DNA of 64,000 bases from Petaurus breviceps papuanus (lineage: Eukaryota > Chordata > Mammalia > Diprotodontia > Petauridae): contig JAMXIF010000002.1 of NCBI GenBank assembly GCA_028583685.1, forward strand, positions 63,677,311 to 63,741,310, given 5' to 3'. The notes under the pieces were generated by a model. It was not told the origin of the DNA, did no database searches, and was given only the letters and a program-made list of their open reading frames with translations. Each line of letters starts with the position of its first letter. Position 1 is the stretch's first letter. This document shows positions 31,665 to 43,640 of this stretch, piece by piece. The position numbers were made by a program, and so were the translations under genes.

Positions 31665-32395
31665 TTATATTAGCACCTTACACCATATACCACACTATTT
31701 TTCAAGTGGATGTTTCTAATCCATATAAAAAGATATTTCATTTTGTTCTAGGGTGAAGAAAAATGAATGGGGTTATCTTTCACGATTATGGTTAGGTAGA
31801 GACTTTTTTAAACCAAATACAGGTTATAGGAGATCACAAAAAAATAATTATGACACCTGAAATTTTAAAACTTTTGCATAAATAGCATTATTGCAGCTAG
31901 GATAAGAAGTAAAATTGTCAATTTGGTGGGGGGAGTCTTTGTTTTAGCTTCATGTCTAAAATATAAAAATAATAGCAGTTATTCCATAAATGAACATGTT
32001 TTAAAAGAAGAAAAACTGTCAACTATTAACAACCATATGGAAAATTGCTCCAAATCACTAATATTAATATAAAATAGAGAAGAATTTCAAGATTTTTCTA
32101 TAGCCCAGCAAATTAGAAAAGATAATAAAATATTAAAATAGTCAATTTTGGTGGAGCTATGGGAAAAAAAAACACTAACATTAAAATAGACTGCTGTTGG
32201 AGCTGTAATTAGATAACCCAGTTCAGAAACAATTCAGAATAAAATTTTTATTAAATGGTTAAATTGTCCACAAACATGGGCTTACAGACTCTACTGACAG
32301 GCATATACTCCAAGAAAGTCAAAGAGAGAAAGGTTTTTACAAAACAAAATATTCTTAGCATCACTTTTGTGTATACAAAGTACAAACATAACTTT
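31665..32395 (+). mobile_element. Old L1 fragment (ORF2 C-terminal region)
   Basis: AACAACCATATGGAAAATTG, CTCCAAATCACTAATATT, CTGCTGTTGGAGCTG and GGCATATACTCCAAGAAAG follow the L1 ORF2 end region (compare 28290-28560). Divergence is high, older than L1-A, B or C. Many stops. Confidence 0.7.
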
Positions 32396-32629
32396 TAAAT
32401 GATATTTTTAAATACATCAATGTGATAAAAAAATACTGCATAATTGGAAAGACAACAATAGCCATCTATTCCTACTCTATGTACTCCTCCCAAAAAAGTA
32501 TATGCTCTATACCTATCAATTATACTAATAAAAAGTTGTCAAAATTAAAGATATTGTTGTTATTGTTAGGTGTTATTTTTTTCTATTTTTGTTCTTTTTT
32601 TATTATTAAAAATTTTGATAAGTCTTGAT

Positions 32630-33105
32630 GTCTCTTGTTTTTCCTATCAGTCATTTAAATTTATATAGCTTTCTTCTCTCCACCCCTCCCCCACAACAAG
32701 TGTGTGATTATTGATGTTTCCCTTATAACAAAGGGAAACAATGATGGAGTCTGACCATTCATGTGATAGTCTCCACACATAGTTTTCCACTTCTCCATCA
32801 AGAGAGGAGAAAAGTATGTTTCATTACCTGTTGTCTGGATCCAAGACTGGTCATTAAAATTGCTGTGTTTTATTTCCTTTTAGCATTATTTCTGCTTACA
32901 TCTATGTAGTGATTATATGTAGTTTTCCTAGGTTTTCTTCATTTACACCAGCTCACTCCATTGTTTCTCCAAATTCTTCATTTAAAAAAAAATTTACTAC
33001 AAAATATTTTTTCATTAAAGTCACATGCAATATTTTGTTTAGTTGTTTCTCAGTAGATAGATAGTCATTTACTTTAGCTTTGAATTTCAAGACACAATGA
33101 AACAG
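32630..33105 (-). mobile_element. Old L1 3' UTR fragment
   Basis: The plus strand reads GTGATAGTCTCCACACATAG, CAAGACTGGTCATTAAAATT, ACACCAGCTCACTCCATTG and AATATTTTGTTTAGTTGTTT, the reversed 3' end of an older L1 subfamily. Confidence 0.6.
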
Positions 33106-33564
33106 AGGTCAGATACAACTCATTTATTTCAATGCTGTTATTTAAATATTTTCTGGGTGATTGTAATTAAAAAAAACATAAATCCCTCACAAGAAATTTT
33201 TAAACAGTAAACAGTTCTTAAAAGAATACCTTTGGCATTTAATTGCAATATATTTTCAATCAAAGAAATTTGATTGTTTACATTATAGTTCCTGAATGTT
33301 TTGTTTTTGTGACTTTGTGATTTCCATTTGATAAAGCATCTCCACAAGTGATTTACTGCTATCTTGGCAAACTCTCTTCATATCCAGGCCAAACAATGAA
33401 CTTAAATTTTAAAATAATCAGTATTGTATTTCTACACAAAACCTAATCTTTACTCTCTTTTTCAGATGAATAATCATGTCCTGCTTCATTTTTATTGTCA
33501 GGCATAGGCAGATTTGAAATATGATTCAGTATTATTTTTTGCCAACAAAGTCAAACAAAGTTGC
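33106..33564. other. Unassigned AT-rich sequence before the gap
   Basis: Nothing recognised; very AT-rich. Confidence 0.3.
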
Positions 33565-33964
33565 NNNNNNNNNNNNNNNNNNNNNNNNNNNNNNNNNNNN
33601 NNNNNNNNNNNNNNNNNNNNNNNNNNNNNNNNNNNNNNNNNNNNNNNNNNNNNNNNNNNNNNNNNNNNNNNNNNNNNNNNNNNNNNNNNNNNNNNNNNNN
33701 NNNNNNNNNNNNNNNNNNNNNNNNNNNNNNNNNNNNNNNNNNNNNNNNNNNNNNNNNNNNNNNNNNNNNNNNNNNNNNNNNNNNNNNNNNNNNNNNNNNN
33801 NNNNNNNNNNNNNNNNNNNNNNNNNNNNNNNNNNNNNNNNNNNNNNNNNNNNNNNNNNNNNNNNNNNNNNNNNNNNNNNNNNNNNNNNNNNNNNNNNNNN
33901 NNNNNNNNNNNNNNNNNNNNNNNNNNNNNNNNNNNNNNNNNNNNNNNNNNNNNNNNNNNNNNNN
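33565..33964. other. Assembly gap (400 Ns)
   Basis: Exactly 400 unknown bases. Nothing can be said of the content; frames running through it are artefacts. Confidence 0.99.
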
Positions 33965-34539
33965 GTTTTGTTTTTCCATTGAAATTCAACTCCTTTGTCT
34001 CCTGATGCTACAGAGGAGACCTGAGACCTAGAAGGTTAATCTACCAGAGCGTGGTTCTGGCAAGTCCTAAAAAGCTGGAAAGGCCACGAGTACAGAGGCA
34101 GCTATAGAGGACTAGGTTTGTCATCTGACGATCAGCCTGATTGGTTTTGGACAGTCAACTTAAAAAACTAACAATCTTGTTTCCATAGCAAAAGCACCCA
34201 CATTGATGGATCTCTCAAAGTATTAAAGAAGTACAATTAATTAGTATTTATGTTTGTCAGAACCAAACACACTTGATCCTTTAAAGAAAGGAATAGAATA
34301 ATTAAAATAACTGACAAAAAATGAGTGAACAGTTCCAGGCCTAGCTTTCTCTGTTTTCTTTACTATGTCTCTACTAAGTCACCTATCATTGACCCAGGTT
34401 CATAACTTTGTGTCCTCTTACCCCCAACAATACCCTTATCCCATCAGTTACTATGTTTTGCTTCTAATTTCTCATCTTTTGAAACTATTTCCTTTTCTCT
34501 ATTTGCATTGTCATTCACCCAATTCAGAACCTCATCATC
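33965..34539. other. Unassigned sequence
   Basis: Nothing recognised apart from a possible L2 lead-in after about 34340. Confidence 0.3.
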
Positions 34540-34660
34540 CACAGGAATGTATGAGATCCTTCAAGGCAGAGTCCATTTCATTTTTCCACCTTTCTATCCT
34601 TATGCCTTGAACAATGCCAGGCATATAATAGGTGCTTAATAAAATTTTGTTAGATTAAAT
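34540..34660 (+). mobile_element. L2 LINE 3' end
   Basis: TTCAAGGCAGAGTCCATTTC, GAACAATGCCAGGCATATAA and TAGGTGCTTAATAAAATTT form an L2 terminus. Confidence 0.8.
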
Positions 34661-34679
34661 TGCTTGGAGAATTATAATC

Positions 34680-35605
34680 ACCTCCTGATTTCTCACTCTG
34701 CTACCACTCTCTCTGTTTTCCAAACTCTCCTCCACATTGCTGCTAAGACAATGCTCTAGTCATAGATTTTCTCCCAAGAAATTGAGCATTAGGGTTTATT
34801 CACATTGCTCTCTTTCAAATTAGGGTATGATTTTCCCCATCTAACATATTTTCCACACAACTGACAAAATAATCTTTCTATATCATGAATTGGACTGTAG
34901 TGATTTTGCTTCAAAATATTCAAGGGCACCCTATTAACACTAGGATAAAGTAGAAACTTCAGAGCCTAGCAAAGGCCTTCACAATCTAGCCTGCATGTAC
35001 ACTTTCAAACTTATTTAATGTTATTTCTCCTCACAAACTATACATCATAGTCAAACTGGTCTACTACCTACTATCTAAACTTAGCATTTCATAATCTATC
35101 TCTGTGAATTTGCTCAGGCTTGGCCCAAAGCCCAGAGTGTACCCTCCCTCATCTCTACCTCTTGGAATCCCCATGTAATATTCAGCTCAGCTACCACCTT
35201 CTCCCTCAAGCCTTTCTAGATCCCTAGTATCTACTATTCTTTCCATTGCCAAATTATCTTCCAAAGAGAAAATATTTGAAGATTGTTTTGCAAACCATCA
35301 AGTGTTTCATAAAGTTGTATCCCCCATAGTCAAATATAACTTCCTAGGGAATAGAAATTACTATTATTTTTTTTTAAGCAATTGGGGTTAAGTAACTTGC
35401 GCAAGGTTACACAGCCAGGTGTTTCTGGGTGGGTGCTAAGTGTCTGAGGCCAGGTCATCCCAACTTTGGGGCCGGTGCTCTTACTCAATGTGCTACCTGG
35501 ACTTCCCCTAGAAATTATTTTCTTTATCCTGTTTCTACTCCAGCAACTAAGCAAAGTACCTTGTAAATATTAAGTGCTTAATAAATGTATAGAATCGATT
35601 AAATT
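34680..35605 (+). mobile_element. L2 LINE, 3' third, split by a SINE
   Basis: The L2 order is intact: ATTCAAGGGCACCCTATTAA, AAAGGCCTTCACAATCTAGC, TGAATTTGCTCAGGCTTGG, CCATGTAATATTCAGCTCAG, CAAGCCTTTCTAGATCCC, and after the SINE the terminal TTAAGTGCTTAATAAATGTA. It is one of the longest L2 pieces here. Confidence 0.82.
35363..35508 (-). mobile_element. tRNA-derived SINE (beta1 type)
   Basis: Minus-strand copy with AAGCAATTGGGGTTAAGTAA at the tail side and GGGGCCGGTGCTCTTACTC in the head. Flanks TAGAAATTACT (35352-35362) and TAGAAATTATT (35509-35519) are a duplication with one mismatch. It lies in the L2. Confidence 0.9.
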
Positions 35606-35654
35606 CTTTAAACTGTCTTCTTTAGTTTTTAAGAAGCAAAGACAACTTGGCTTG

Positions 35655-35815
35655 GGGGTGGCTAGGTAGTGCAGTGAATAGAGCACTGGCCCTGGAGTCA
35701 GGTGGACCTGCATTCAAATCTGGTCTCAGACACTTAAAATAAAAAGTAGCCATGTGACCTTGGGCAAGTCACTTAACCCCAATTGCTCTCCAAAATGCAA
35801 CAACAAAAAAAGAAG
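35655..35815 (+). mobile_element. tRNA-derived SINE (alpha type)
   Basis: GGGGTGGCTAGGTAGTGCAG, CTGGCCCTGGAGTCAGGTG, TCACTTAACCCCAATTGCTC and an A-rich AGAAGAAGAAG tail. The AAGAAGC at 35631 may be part of the target duplication. Confidence 0.88.
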
Positions 35816-35859
35816 AAGAAGCGGGGACAGGGATCATTGAAGGTAAATCTTCCTACAGG

Positions 35860-35964
35860 TAGATTCAAAAGAGCAAAGGCTCTAGAGTCACATGACCGGA
35901 ATACAAATCTCTGCTTCTAACACCTATGCCTATATGACCTCATACCAGTCACTTAACTTTCCAG
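35860..35964 (+). mobile_element. MIR-type SINE fragment
   Basis: GCAAAGGCTCTAGAGTCAC, CATATTCC-like decay, then CCAGTCACTTAACTTTCC follow the MIR order. Confidence 0.55.
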
Positions 35965-36290
35965 GCTATTGGGGGAGGAGATTTCCCAACTCCGCTCCCA
36001 CCCAGGTGTTCCTACTTATGAAAAAGTGTTCTTTTACCAGTTAGTCTAAACAAATCAAGTACCATATTCACAAGGCATGTAAAGGGAAGTAAGAATTTTT
36101 TGTAAGGGGTGTCACTTGTGAAGTAGATTTAGGTTGTGGATCACATCATTATTATCTATAAGGTCCGTTAGAGTTCATCTATCCAACTGGCTCAGTTACA
36201 GAAAGAGAAGCCAAAGACCAACAAAATAAAATGACTTTCCCAAGATCTTACAGCCAATTCCAAGTAGAATAAAAGTCATTCAACTTTTTA
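35965..36290 (+). repeat. Duplicated block, copy A
   Basis: It shares a long run of order and sequence with 37660-37975: GTTCCTACTTATGAAAAAGT, AAACAAATCAAGTACCATAT, TCACAAGGCA, then GTCACTTG, GGATTTAGGTT-type, AACTGGCTCA, TTTCCCAAGATCTTACAGC. The right half resembles a MIR-type core but the left half does not match any repeat I know. Confidence 0.8.
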
Positions 36291-36299
36291 ATCTTACCT

Positions 36300-36424
36300 T
36301 CAAAATAGGGGGAGATGTTGCTGGTGCCAGGTATCAATGACCTCTGAACTCCCTTCTAACTCTAAATCAATGATTCTAGGATGCTAGTCTGGTTTTTTGT
36401 GAGAATTTTTTGTTTGTTTGGTTT
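36300..36424 (+). mobile_element. CORE-SINE 3' end trace
   Basis: CTCCCTTCTAACTCTAAATC and AATGATTCTAGGATG resemble the tail of a THER1-type SINE. Confidence 0.45.
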
Positions 36425-36595
36425 TTGGAACCAGCAATTGGAAAATAATCCCATCTCTGCCATTAGCTACATGACCTTGCATAATTATAACACTTTACCT
36501 CCTAAGTTTGCTCTTTCTAGTGTCTAAATTGAAGAAGTTAGAGAAAATGGTTTCTGAGGTCACTTCCAAATATGATTCTATGACTCTAGTTAAAG
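36425..36595 (+). mobile_element. MIR/THER1-type SINE
   Basis: CCCATCTCTGCCATTAGCTA, CATGACCTTGCATAATTA and GAGGTCACTTCCAAATATG, GATTCTATGACTC match a decayed CORE-SINE from middle to end. Confidence 0.6.
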
Positions 36596-37659
36596 TCCCT
36601 TTACAATGACTAACAATGTGGTACTAATTGCTTCCAAATTTGATGTTACAGATACATAATATAGATATAATATAGTTATGTTATAACCCTCTTTTCTTTA
36701 TCTGCTTCATCTGTAGTCTCATTTCTCACCCCTAATTTCCAAGATTCTTCTTGCACCAGACTTTTTTCCTAGCACTATATTGACACCCTCTGCCCACTCA
36801 CACAATTAATAAATCTCCTCCAAATAGAGGAGCTAAGTTGGGATCACACCTATGACCATATTCAGAATTAATTCCAAATGGACTGAGGAATACATATTCC
36901 CAGTCAACAGATTTCCCAGATCTGTTATTTCTTTTTTATTTATTAAGTCTTAATGAAGTTCTAAATCCCATAGTATCAAGATTAGGGTTCTACCATTTGG
37001 CTACTACTAGGTTCTGGCATTACAAGTTCAACAATATCTTCTCCTGACCTAATCAATAGGAATAAACAAGGGTGAATTTTTTTTCACCCCACAAGCAACA
37101 TGTTGAAGCAGAGAAAGTTTGTGCAATGCTTAGCTAGAAAGGCTACAAATGTGTTAGTTCTCTCTTACACCCCCCTTCTCTATTTTAATTTTTCTTGTCT
37201 CCTTTCTAAAGGAGAATGGAGGGGGCAGATTATTATAATATCATGTTAAGGGTCCTACTCTTCTTTCATAAATATTCAGGTGCTCAGCGTACTGAGAAGA
37301 TACAAGAATATAGTCATTAAAAGGACTCCCCTCTCCCCCTCAGATGCTGAGAAGTCTTCAGCCTAGAAAAGCCACTGAGGTACCACCATATCCTAAAGTA
37401 GTAAATTCTTCACTGTTTTAGGAATCTGCCATTTCAGTGTTGCCAAAAGGATGTCCTCCCTTTCACCATTTCCCTTTATATAAAAGGCGTATCTACTCTC
37501 CTCAGTCACCTTTCTGTAAAACAAAAGAGAATCTCCTGCCCCACCCCCACAAAAAAATCTCCAAATTCATGTCTTAAATTCTCCTCTTGCCTCTTTTTAA
37601 ATGCCATCTCCTCTGGGAACCAGCTGTTCTCTCTAATGTTGGGGGAAGGAGAATCCCAC
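36596..37659. other. Unassigned, mostly single-copy DNA
   Basis: No gene or repeat is recognised between the two copies of the duplicated block. Confidence 0.35.
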
Positions 37660-37975
37660 CCCCCCCTTTTCACACCCAGCTGTTCCTACTTATGAAAAAG
37701 TGTTCTTTCACCAGTTAGTATAGATTAAACAAATCAAGTACCATATTCACAAGGCAGGCATGCAATGGGAAGGAAGAATTTTGTGTAGGGAGAGCAAAGC
37801 ATGAGTCACTTGGGAAGTGGATTTAGGTTATGAATCACAACATTATAACTAGAAGGGACCTCAGAATGTATCTATTCAACTGGCTCAATTTATAGAAAGA
37901 GAAGTCAATGACCAACAAAGTGAAATTACTTTCCCAAGATCTTACAGCTAATTCTGAGTAAAATAAAAGTTAACA
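37660..37975 (+). repeat. Duplicated block, copy B
   Basis: Partner of 35965-36290 in the same orientation, about 1.68 kb downstream. It has small extra insertions (GATT before AAACAAATCAAG, AGGCATGC, GAGAGCAAAGC). By eye identity is about 80-85%. Confidence 0.8.
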
Positions 37976-38014
37976 AACTTTGAGTATCTGCATCAATTCT
38001 ATTTTTACAACACC

Positions 38015-38125
38015 AAACATCTGTTAACAAACATTTGTTGAATAGCAACTATGTTCCAAGGACTGTAGTAGGTACTAAAGATTCAAAGATAAAAATGAAA
38101 CAGCTCCTACCCTCAAGAAGCTTGG
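38015..38125 (+). repeat. Old dispersed repeat, unnamed family
   Basis: CAAACATTTGTTGAATAGC, TATGTTCCAAGGACTGTAG and CCTCAAGAAGCTTGGATTCC follow the layout at 10095; it continues after the TA-rich run with 38410-38580. Confidence 0.55.
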
Positions 38126-38149
38126 ATTCCATTAAACTAATCAACTTAT

Positions 38150-38400
38150 ACTACATATATGTGTGTGTATATGTATACACATACATACACATATATTTAT
38201 ATATAATATGATTATATACATATACACATATATAATGTGTATATACCATATACAGTGTGTATATGTATATACACTGCATACACAGCCTATATGCAATGTA
38301 TAGATATACGGTGTGTATATACATTGCATAATATATATGCTATACAGATATATACATTCTATATCATATATAATATAAATACATATATATATACATGACA
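38150..38400. repeat. TA/TG-rich imperfect microsatellite
   Basis: About 250 bp of (TATA/TGTA/CATA) sequence. A 140-codon minus-strand frame through it encodes only Tyr/Ile/Cys-rich repeats and is not a gene. Confidence 0.9.
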
Positions 38401-38409
38401 TAAAAATAT

Positions 38410-38580
38410 AATAGCTAAAGGAGATATTAGCAGATAAAGGGACAATGAGCAAGGGCTTTATATAGTTAATGGACCTTGGATAGCATTTTAAAAGAAAACA
38501 GAAATTCACAGAGGCAGAGGTGAGGAGGGAGTATATTCCAGACCATGAAGATGCCCTGTACAAAGGCAGAGGAATGGAAA
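38410..38580 (+). repeat. Old dispersed repeat, 3' part
   Basis: GGACCTTGGATAGCATTTT, GAGGAGGGAGTATATTCCAG and GTACAAAGGCAGAGGAATGG look like the later part of the repeat interrupted by the microsatellite. Confidence 0.45.
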
Positions 38581-39320
38581 ATTTCGCAAGAACTAGGCTA
38601 TCTCCTATTTTGTTTTGTTGCCTGAATGGCTCAGCTACATGAGGACATAGCTATGACTTAGTTTGAAACATCAGAGCAGCTGTTTAAAAAGCATGACAAG
38701 CTTCAGATTTGCACAAGTGCCCAAGTTGAAGAGATCATGGATCCAGAGGAGTGTTATCATTTTTGTATGAATATGCCATAGCCCCTCCACAATAGATAAT
38801 AAGCTTTTTGAGGTCAGGACCAGCTATTTGTTAACTGTATGCTGTATATAGACACGGGAAGGGAGAAGAACCTTAAAAAGTGAAAACCGTGTGCTGTATT
38901 CATTTGGGATAATCTCTCTTTCATCAGAACTGTTTAATGGAGGTAAGCTGTTACTGCTTGAATGCCAACAGGAAGGAAAGACATATTGATAATATGATAA
39001 TGGAAAAAAAAGAGAGATTATACCAAAAAAAAAAACCCACCTTATGAGTAGTACCCACCCTTTCCAGTCAGTTAATTCATATGAATGTGCCTGGGTAGTT
39101 TATCTCTTGGTAGCTCCCTGTCTATATGTGCCAGGGGCCTGGGATTCCACCCCCAACTAACATAGATACCGAAAGACACAGAAGCTTTAACTTTTTCTCT
39201 GCAGAATCCTTGGAGTGCCCATTGAGTTAATAGAAGTGTCACAGGAAGACTGCAAATTTCTAAATGTTAATTGATTTTATCCTTCTTTTGAGTACTGAAA
39301 GCTATAGGCATTGCTTACAT
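38581..39320. other. Unassigned, mostly single-copy DNA
   Basis: Nothing recognised. Confidence 0.35.
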
Positions 39321-39570
39321 TTGTTGTGGAGTCATTTCAGTTTTGTCTGACTCTTCATGACCCCATTTGGCATTTTCTTGGCAAAGATACTGGAGCAGTT
39401 TGTCATTTCCTTCTAGAGCTCATTTTACAGATAAGGAACTGAGAAAGACAGGAGTAAGTGACTTACCCAGGATCATACATCAGTGTCTGAGGCCAAATTT
39501 GAACTCATGAAGATGAGTCTTCCTGATTCTAGGTACAATGCTCTATCCACTGTACCACTTAGCTGCTCAT
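39321..39570 (-). mobile_element. MAR1-like SINE with RTE-type tail
   Basis: The RTE-like end is at the left (CTGACTCTTCATGACCCC, CATTTTCTTGGCAAAGATAC), then AAGTGACTTACCCAGGATC, and the tRNA-like head at the right (CTCTATCCACTGTACCACTT). Near full length. Confidence 0.88.
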
Positions 39571-39714
39571 TTCCAAATTGTTACCTTAAATTGCTATTGT
39601 GCATAAATATAAATATTTGTATAATTATATAGATGTCAATATCAATAATTTGCATTTATTGGTTTGTTTCATTCATATACTTTTAATCTTAAGGAATTAA
39701 GCCCATAGGAACAA

Positions 39715-39868
39715 GACCATAGATTTAGAGATGGAAAGGACATAGAGGCTACCAAGCCCAAAACTCCTTATTTCATAAATGAAGAAAACAGAAACAGAGG
39801 AAAGTTAATGACTGGAACCCAGATTTCCTTGTCTTCAGGTTTAGTGCCCTATTAATTATACCACAGTA
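39715..39868 (-). mobile_element. MIR/THER1-type SINE
   Basis: CATAGATTTAGAGATGGAAA and AAAGTTAATGACTGGAACCC, GATTTCCTTGTCTTC fit a reversed CORE-SINE. Confidence 0.6.
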
Positions 39869-40429
39869 ACATCCATCCCAGAGATCCTTGAACAAGGGAT
39901 TCAATCAAAGTTCAACTCATCAGTCACTCTTTGCTGTACTTAACACATGGAACCAATCAATAAAAAAGTGCATCTTCTTACACCTTCATACCCTACCCCA
40001 CAAAGACTAAATCTTGTCAAATTAAACAGGTAGACTCCACCCCAAAGCAGCCCTGTCCCTGTACCCATCCAATCTTAATGAAATTTGGGAGGACTGGGAA
40101 CAGGCAAGTTCCTTGTTCCAAATAATCCAAATTCATGTTTTCAGCTGTTGCTGAAGTCCTAGAAGAGGGAGTGGTGTTCAGGGAGACATTCTTATGAATT
40201 GTGAGAAATCTTGCCCAGAGTCAGTTTTTATGCTCACATCTGTGCTGCTGTATTCAAAGTATCTGGGTAAGCTGGATGTTTCTATTCTCTTCTGTTCATG
40301 TAGGATTGCCAGATCTCAGTAATAAGACCATGAGACATGAAGATTCTGAGCTTTGGTGGAATGAGGTGAGGTGGGATGGAGAGAATGCTGTCAGAAGATT
40401 GACTTATTGTCTTTGTTTAATTAAGGCAG

Positions 40430-40690
40430 AAAGATGCCATATTGGAAAAAGTGTTGAATGTGGAATCATGTCAAGAGGAGTTCAAATTCAGGCTCAGACA
40501 TTTAGTACCTATGTGATATGTACGTCTCAATCTCTCGGACCTTCAGTTTCTTTCTCTATAAGATCAGAGTACTAAGATCACCCACCTCAAAGGGTTTTTT
40601 GTGAAGGTCAAAAGAGGTAATATAAATTTAAAAATTTTGGAAAACTTAAAGCACTGTGTAAAAGACAGTTGTTATTTAATGAATATGCAA
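40430..40690 (+). mobile_element. MIR/THER1-type SINE
   Basis: GTGTTGAATGTGGAATCATG, GTTCAAATTCAGGCTCAGAC, CTTCAGTTTCTTTCTCTATA, CACCTCAAAGGGTTTTTTG and AAAGCACTGTGTAAAAGAC follow the MIR order closely. A 124-codon frame across its head (40201-40575) is chance. Confidence 0.75.
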
Positions 40691-42577
40691 AGAAGATTTG
40701 GAAGATTTAGAGCAGAATTATTCTTTTACTGGACCCAAACTATCCAGAACTACTAAGCAGATGTGTCAATGTCACCTATATATACCCATTCCTGCTCCCA
40801 GGTTCTAGATTGACACTCAAAACACGTCTAAATGTCAGAAAACTCAAATATAGGTCAACTTCTTATCTTTAAGAGATTTGGCAACTCATTTCATGCCATC
40901 TGATGGCTTGTATTAGTTACCTGACTTGGTAATTTGAGGTCTAGAAAATAATTGCTTTGGATAGCTCAACATTTCTGAGATTTTAATAACAAGTCTGACT
41001 GGGGCCTTTAGGAGTGACATGCACAGATGGACTGGCCCTCTGAAGAAAACATTTACCCTTTTGGCTTCCTTCTCCTTCCTTGATGGATGCTGAGATCACT
41101 GCACCTGTCTCCAGACCCTAATTGGGAGGGCAAGCATGGAAAGAAAGGGAATGGGAACATAATGGGAGAAAGAAATGTGCAAATTAGCAAGAAGAAACAC
41201 ATACACACACAATCTGGAAACAGATGTCATTAATAGGATTGTTGGTCTAAGATGCACATTTCTCCTGAGATGCAAAGTGGCCCTTTATACTCCACAGTCA
41301 GTCAGTTAAGTCCTTTGGAATCACTTTGGCCGGGTACAAAGAACTCACGATTGTCCATCACTCTATAGGATCCATATCAAATATTTCTACTGAAACCAAA
41401 TTCCTAATGATACCTTTCAATGTATTGGACCTAGGGAAAAATGCTGTTACTCTGACAATACTCTGAATGCTAAAACATAGCATTGACCCCTCAAAGATCA
41501 TGTGGGAAAGAGTAATCAATTCATCTGCAAGGCAGGAATTTGGCATATTTACTATAGGAACAGTTACATGCCCCGAAAATGCAAGATCTAGATGTTGTTT
41601 TACTATCGGAAAAATAGCACATTATATTTTCATAAAAAGTAAGTCAGAACTTAAAGTCCTCCCTTCTCTCCATTCACCTCTCAAAAGCCCTTTTCTCCAC
41701 AGATCTTTGGTTTTACTTTTATAAAAAATTATACAAACTTCTTTTCCTCCAGTGCTAGTGGGCTTTACACATCTTTATCTCTCTCCACTTGAGCCTGGGC
41801 TTGGATATTTGTGATGGAGTCCCTCTTAATCCCTCTTGTCCCTCCTATGAGTAGAATATTCTCTGAGTCCACTTATGGCAATGTATCTCCTGGCCCCTAT
41901 TTTACTTTGAGGTGTTTTTCAGTGCTGGTTATTCCATCTCACATCTAGGCTGTATCTCATTAAAGCTGTGTTTCACTCTAGCATCCCTGTCATTACAATT
42001 GGCAGAGAATTTAGCTTCTGGGAAACACAGTTATAATGAGGGCAAAGTGTGCAGCACAAAAACAGCTTCTAATAGCTCATTAGTAAAATTGACTAGTTAA
42101 GCAGTACTCTCATTCCTTTTCTTTGTCTAGAGATCTGAGGGCTATCTCTCTTCATTGTGCTGTGGGGCTTAGCCTCCTTCCTATTTTTTTCCAATAAGGA
42201 CCAATCCAGGGAGGGTGTGTGTGAGCTCAGATTTCATCATAGATATATGCCTCAGCTTTCCTTATCAGTCATGTGATCATGGAACCTTCAGCATGGTTGA
42301 TTAAGCGTCCATACAATGGGATAGCATGATTCATTGTGGGTTAAATGGATATAGAACAGAGTAAGAACTAAAGGAGAGTGAGTGTGTCAGTAGTGACAGC
42401 TCCCAGCTGCTTTAAACCCAACCTCGGTGATAGGACCCATTATATCAGTAATCCCTATAAGCTCTGAAAGTCCCAACTTGGGACATGCTTTGGAAAACTT
42501 CATCCAAAAACCTAAATAATATCCCGGATATATGCCCAATCTTCTGGTCAGAGAGAATCCAACCCTGACCCTTGAAG
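40691..42577. other. Unassigned, mostly single-copy DNA
   Basis: I find no repeat landmarks, long frames with domains, or splice-framed exon I would defend. Composition is more balanced than in the L1-rich parts. Confidence 0.35.
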
Positions 42578-42608
42578 AGTGTGTGTGTGAGTGTGTGTGT
42601 GTGTGTGG
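42578..42608. repeat. (GT)n microsatellite
   Basis: GT units with one GAGT interruption. Confidence 0.9.
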
Positions 42609-42759
42609 GTGTCTTTTATAGTTTGGAGAAGTAACAGGAAGGCAAGACATACCAGGGGTGGTAGGAATACCTTCAAATAATAGTGATATGGAAGTTTGCT
42701 AGTGCAGTGAACATCCTAGGCACATGTTTAGTATAAAAAAATAAATAAATAACCTAGAT

Positions 42760-43640
42760 AAAGATATAACTACCATGCTTATCACATTTATAGATGACTC
42801 AAAGGAAGAGGATAGATGTCATTTTGGATGATACTATGGGAATCAAAATATTTCAACATGCTAGAAAGAGGTTAAATAAAATTAAAATATTTAAAATATA
42901 TTTAAAATTCAACTTTTGGGTTTAAAAGATAAATTTTAAAAGCATAAGAGAGGGGAAGCCTGTCTAGGCAGCAGTGCCTAAAGAGAAGAATAAAGGAGGG
43001 ATCTTGTGGTTTTACTAAACTGCAGATTCAGTATGAGACAACATTTTTATATGGCAGCCAAGGAAGCTGATGTAACCATAACATTTAGAAGCATAGCATT
43101 GAGACTGAAGGAGGTAATTGTCCCATTATTCTGTCCTGATCAGGCCACATTCATGTAATGTATTCACTCTAGGTATCTTAGATAATCTAGATTATCGAAG
43201 AAGAGGGTGACCGGGATCATAAGAGTTCTATGTACCACATCTTCCAAAGAGCAATACAAGTATCAAAGGTGTTTGTCCTGGAGAAAAGAACATAGTTTTT
43301 GAAGGAGAGGAGGAAAGATAATAGCCTTCAAGTACTGAAAGGCTGTTGTATGAAAGAGCAGTTAGACTTGTTCTGACTGGATTCAAGAAAATGGGTGGAA
43401 CTTGAAGAGGAACAGACAGGTTCTGTAGAAGAAGAAAAAGAAAATCTTAACAATTAGAGCTATCATGAAGTGGAATGGGCCACCTCAGTAGATTCTGGTT
43501 TCCCTATGCCAAGTGGTCTTGAAGTAGGGTTTGTATGGGGAATATTATAAAGGACATTTTATTTGGTTTAAGTTTAAACTAAATGGAGTTTAAGGTCAGG
43601 TCTAGTTTTTAGATTCTGTGAAACTTAGGCCCGGAGAAAT
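42760..43640 (+). mobile_element. CR1/L3-type LINE, longest copy here
   Basis: The reverse transcriptase end of a CR1-clade LINE: ATGCTTATCACATTTATAGA (motif 'LI.F.DD' region), AGTACTGAAAGGCTGTTGTA ('FKYLKGC'-type), GAACTTGAAGAGGAACAG, CAATTAGAGCTATCATGAAG, TGGAATGGGCCACCTCAGTA, then TGGTCTTGAAGTAGGGTTTG. The order agrees with CR1 ORF2 C-terminus. Stops and indels abound. Confidence 0.75.

Noticed and set aside
33498-34031. Frames of 140-160 codons around 33500-34000
   Set aside because: They consist almost wholly of unknown residues from the 400-N gap.
38141-38563. 140-codon minus-strand Tyr/Ile/Cys-rich frame
   Set aside because: It is a translation of a TA/TG microsatellite.
40201-40575. 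124-codon plus-strand frame with Cys-rich start
   Set aside because: Its second half is a MIR-type SINE; no domain or splice context supports an exon.
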